Shown here piece after piece: positions 60,149 to 64,000 of a DNA stretch of 64,000 bases; position 1 is the stretch's first letter; every line of letters starts with the position of its first letter. Both the position numbers and the translations under genes were made by a program. The stretch is from Rattus norvegicus (taxonomy: Eukaryota > Chordata > Mammalia > Rodentia > Muridae): NCBI RefSeq assembly GCF_036323735.1, contig NC_086029.1, positions 54,341,357 through 54,405,356 on the forward strand, given 5' to 3'. The notes below the pieces were generated by a model, which had not been told where the DNA came from, ran no database searches, and saw nothing but the letters and a program-made list of their open reading frames with translations.

Positions 60149-63100
60149 CTGGGCACAGAGAGAGGGGCCAGTGAGAACCAGGAGGGAGAGTGCTCAGATC
60201 ATAACTTCAGCATTGTGAACTCACTAGTGGCCATGCTGTTCATGGCTTCTATATTAATGTTTGCATTGCAATTTCAGACAGGATGAAGCGAGGCTCTCAT
60301 TACTCTTCATACTCCTGCTCCATTCCTGTTTCTGTCTTTGTCCCTTTCCAGTCCTCCCCACTTTCCCCCTTCATCACTTCTTTTCTTCACCTTCAATTTC
60401 CTTCTTCTTTATTAACATGGTCCTATTATTGCAACACCGTCTAGACTTCAGCTCAGGATATCTTGCCTTGGCCTCCTGAGTGCTGGAACTATAGCATGTG
60501 CCATTGTATTTTTTTTAAATCTATGTAAGGAATTATCTTTATATTTGTTTTAATGTTCATCAGTTTGTGAGTATTTTTTTAAGAAACAGATTTCCTAAAT
60601 TGAATACACTATATTTCTACATGAAAATGAACACAGTGTTTACTAATGGAAGGCAAGTGGTTGGAGGTTGAAGACTATGGATGGTAACCACTTGATGCTT
60701 GAAAGATAGAATTCTGTAAAGGGGTAGTTCTGAATGTCTATGTTGCAAAAGAATCACTTCTGAAGTGTGTTAAGATGCACACTCCCTAGAAGCAAGTTGC
60801 CAGTGCTCCAGATTCACTGCGGTTCTGGGATCTCAACTGGCATCGTGGACACTAGCTGAAAGAATATGGTGATGACAGATTAAAAACCTGTGCTAGCATC
60901 CAGTTCTGAATGCCTCAAGGGGCTGCACTGGTATCATACAGGCCAGCTGTGAGAATATACAGGTGGAGGATAGAAACCTGTACTAATAATAACAAAAGAC
61001 AAACAAACAGTAAAGAATTTGAATTTTAAAGGACACTCAGATGGTACAGTTAATAATTTGGCTGGCTGAGAAGAAATTTCTAGCTTCTTCAGAGCCATTG
61101 AGTCTGGATATAAATAATGTGTTTCACTTTTCTTAAGTATGTTTCACTTTTCATAATTGTTGACTCATCTTTCTCAACCCAAATGCAACTTTTTTTTGGA
61201 ACTTGGGGCCTAACAGGACTTTGGCATTCATTTGTACAAACAAAAGGCAAGTACCAGATGAGTTACTGATTGTTTCCCCAGATACATTTTTTCCTAGGTT
61301 CCCTAAGTGTACACTGGGTTACTGCTATGAATTAACTGTGAGGTTGGCTATGTTTGGGTGTGCATTAGAGTGAGGGCCACTGAACAGAGCCTTTCCGTCA
61401 TCAGCATAACTACTTCACAGGGAAATGTGTAGGTTACAGGGTGGGATGGCCTAATGGGCATATACTTGGAAAGAAGTGCTTAGTCTGACCTGGAAGCCAC
61501 TCAAGATTATATTAATAGAGGGGGCACTAAGGTGCAAAATACACCTCAAAGCTGCACTTTACTTGGTGCTGGGTATCTGTTAAGAATATCTGTTACTTAC
61601 ATACATACATAATCGAACCGAAGGAAACCCAAGTAAGGAGGGCAGGAGAGACAACAAAATGAGGTGGTGGGAGGCAGGAGGGTGGCACCCCAGCTGGTCT
61701 TGCTCCAGGGACAAACCTGACCAGTGTTTTAGAAAAGCGACAATGGAAAGAAACGCACGGAGAGGCAGGCATCTGAGGATCAGGTCATCTGGGCTCACTG
61801 CAGGAGAAGCCTTTGCACCCGGGACTCTCACTTTGCTAGTTGTATGGACTTGAACAGAGCAGTAAGTTGTAGAATACAGCTGAGCAAGAAGGCTGGTTAT
61901 TACATACAGATGGATGAGGAATCAAGAGTTTGCAGTATGGAGCTGGGCCAAGGGGAAGGGTTTAGCTAATCTTTGTAGGAGCTGTCTCTGCTGGGGAGCA
62001 GTCTTCCGGCTGAAAATGTTGGCCGAGGGGTAAGGCTATGCTCGACATTTTCCACGCATACTAGTAATATCTCATACGTGAGCCAGAAAGGAAGGTTTGC
62101 AATTTCCTTCTGACCTCAACTCCCAGGGAGTAGGCTTTGCTGTCACCCCATGTCTGCCGCTCTGGGCTCATGTCAACAACACAGTTATTTCGGACTTCAC
62201 TCAGGGCTTCTGCTCCCTATAGATGCTGGCAGCCATTAGGTAAAAGCAAGGAAACAAACAGTGAAAATGAGTTTTAGAAAGGCACTATATGTGGCATGCC
62301 AACATAATGGAAAAGGGCTCATCAAAACACAGGCCATATAAATAAATTAATATAAAATGAGGGGGTAAGAGAAATCCATTTGAAAATGAAGTACGCGAGT
62401 GCTCCTTCAAAGAAGCTGGGCACAGCATTAATTCGTTGCTGCAGCAAAACTTCCCCAATGCTGAAAATCACTTAATGGAAAATGTATTCTGAAAGTTACC
62501 TAGACAAAGAAAGTCCTTATACATTAAAGAGAGAAAATGAGATGGAAAAAGTACAGTTGGCGCCATGAAATCATAAACGTGGCTAAACTGATAAAACCAG
62601 GTTAAAGAAGACGAAAAGGTTGCAATAAAGTAAGTAACATGAGGTAGAGACTGGTGAAAGGGCAAAAGGAAGACTGATAATAGATGGTCATTTTCAAATA
62701 TTTTCTTTTTAAATTTCTCTTTTATTTGAAAATATTTATTGTATTATTTAATAGACACTCCACATATACTAATCCAGATACTTCATTTCCTCTTGTTTTG
62801 AAGCTTTTAAGTGTGTATTCTCATGACATTTTTCAAAAGTTGCATTTGGATAGTTGTTAAATAAATCTTTTTGATATGTGAGCTGTAACATGTATAGTTA
62901 TTTCTGTAGACACATGGTTTGGATTTACCTGTATCTAACAATTTAGTTTTCTTTTGCTTTCTAATGTGCATATGTATGTAAAATTATTACATACCTACTT
63001 CATATATGACTAAATAAAATAGTAATCTTAAAAACAAAAACGTTTCAAGAAAATATAACTATTACATTGGAAAATAAAACATTAAGCTGTCTTATATTTT

Positions 63101-63644
63101 TATAACACCCCGTGGGTTAAACAAAACTTAACTTTCTGAATTAAATATGATGATCGTGTTTTAAAATGTCCTATCTTCTGATATTGGTTATTTATAGACA
63201 AGCAGAATTAATGCTAACCAAAACAGCTGGAAATGACCTATAGAGTTTGTCCCAGAAGTCTATCATTTTATGAACATGTCCACCATTTTATGAGCAAGGC
63301 CTCATGGGTGAGATTTCACAGTGTGCAAACTGTATGGTTGTTTTTCTTATGCCCTAGTTTTCAGGTGTGTAACACTGTGAGAGAAAGCAGGTTTGTCACG
63401 ATGTCCTTCGGGAAGCAATAAATGAGAGACCGTGAGAAAGAAACAGGAGGAGCAAAAGTAAGAGTGTAATCTGAGGGAGGAGGAAGGAAACGGAAGAGAG
63501 ACCAGCAAGCCCAACGACTGGGATGCAAAGCAGAAAAGGTTAACAACAGTCACGTCTGAAACAGCGTATTCAAGAGCAAGTGATTTCACCCCTGTGATTT
63601 TTATTCCTACCAGAAACAGGTCAATACCCTACGGGAACACTCAC
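60149..63644. other. Gabrr3 intron 3
   Basis: Intron of 3.5 kb. Apart from a B1-like remnant in reverse orientation (60440-60515), it contains no repeat or gene that I recognise. Mostly AT-rich unique-looking sequence. Confidence 0.7.
60440..60515 (-). mobile_element. B1 fragment, minus strand
   Basis: CTTGGCCTCCTGAGTGCTGG and ATAGCATGTGCCATTG match the reverse of the B1 core. Truncated. Confidence 0.6.
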
Positions 63645-63712
63645 CATGTTGACCTCTGAAATGCTGTCAATGCTTTCAACCTGGACATCTATACCCACTG
63701 GCACTGGTGAAC
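63645..63712 (-). CDS. Gabrr3: Gabrr3 exon 3
   Basis: Exon of 68 bp. The acceptor TTCTTTCTGAAG|GTTCACC completes a Gly codon from the preceding exon, and the donor ATG|GTGAGTG is phase 0. The peptide SPVPVGIDVQVESIDSISEV-NM is the first beta-strand region of the extracellular domain, nearly identical to the rho family pattern PVPVGIDVxVESIDSISE. The preceding exon (signal peptide and N-terminus) is not found between 63,713 and 64,000. Confidence 0.96.
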
Positions 63713-64000
63713 CTTCAGAAAGAAAAAATGAATAATTTACCGAGAAACGCGCTATCATCATTTTGGACATCTTCCAAACTGAGAAAGACCATTGTTCAAC
63801 AACTGAAGGTGATCTATGTTTCCCAATGTATATATTTTTATTCATCATTTCACCTATTTTCATTTATCAGACACACATACACCTTCAAACATAATAACTA
63901 AGGCTCAGATGATAATAAATGGTGTTCTAAACATCATTGCTTATTTTCTTGGAAGGTCTCAAAGGATTCCCTGCACAATATATTATAGAAGTGGTGTTTC

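Larger units (their letters stand above)
30932..64000 (-). other. Gabrr3: Gabrr3 gene (GABA-A receptor rho-3 subunit), seven 3' coding exons
   Basis: Minus-strand gene entering from beyond 64,000. Seven exons (called exons 3-9 here by comparison with the human gene) join with matching phases: 68, 224, 83, 141, 153, 197 and 300 bp. The product is the rho-3 subunit of the pentameric Cys-loop ligand-gated chloride channels (GABA-A-rho, formerly GABA-C), a plasma-membrane receptor in retina and brain. The encoded part covers the extracellular ligand-binding domain, Cys-loop, M1-M4 and the cytoplasmic loop, with no stop or frameshift. The signal peptide and N-terminal exons are outside the window. 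It points the same way as Riox2, about 18.4 kb away. Confidence 0.95.

Noticed and set aside
59819..60286. 155-codon plus-strand open frame
   Set aside because: Largely the antisense shadow of Gabrr3 exon 4 and its flank, with no independent similarity.
1..64000. CRISPR array, operon or prokaryotic mobile system
   Set aside because: The sequence is clearly a rodent nuclear genome. The regularly repeated arrays are microsatellites without spacers.

Overview
The window is nuclear mammalian DNA, almost certainly rat (Rattus) or a very close relative. Four intact ID SINEs (the BC1-derived family that expanded in rat) carry near-perfect target-site duplications. B1, B3 and B4 SINEs, rodent-type L1 3' ends and long CA, GATA and GA microsatellites fill the non-coding DNA. 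The two protein-coding genes have spliced exons with GT-AG borders and conserved products. Their order, Riox2 next to Gabrr3, matches my recollection of human 3q11 synteny.

Positions 1 to about 12,560 hold the 5' half of Riox2 (Mina/MINA53, a JmjC ribosomal oxygenase) on the minus strand. It has a non-coding exon 1 in a CpG island, the ATG exon 2, exon 3 with the iron-binding His-x-Asp, and exon 4. Later exons lie before position 1. The CpG island carries GC boxes, E-boxes and an ETS-type site, and a decayed direct copy of part of it lies 1.1 kb away. Positions 12,600 to 28,490 are intergenic and repeat-rich, including a reverse L1 insertion with a perfect 15-bp target duplication and an internal duplication that looks like RT template switching.

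Positions 28,508 to 30,664 are a 5'-truncated processed pseudogene of an NLRP gene (NLRP4/9-like), plus strand, with a 17-bp target duplication, poly(A) signal, A-tail, one nonsense codon and two frameshifts. It sits only 250 bp beyond the stop codon of Gabrr3 and antisense to it.

Positions 30,932 to beyond 64,000 are Gabrr3 (GABA-A receptor rho-3 subunit), minus strand. Seven consecutive coding exons are present, from the extracellular domain to the M4 helix and stop. All splice phases join correctly and no disabling mutation is seen; the signal-peptide exons lie beyond 64,000. The introns hold L1 fragments, SINEs and several long simple repeats, including a CCCTCT hexanucleotide array.

Riox2 and Gabrr3 are unrelated in function: chromatin/ribosome oxidation and neuronal chloride conductance. 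They are simply neighbours transcribed in the same direction. I found no evidence of an undescribed multi-gene system. The most notable items are the NLRP retrocopy, the duplicated promoter segment and the L1 rearrangement.
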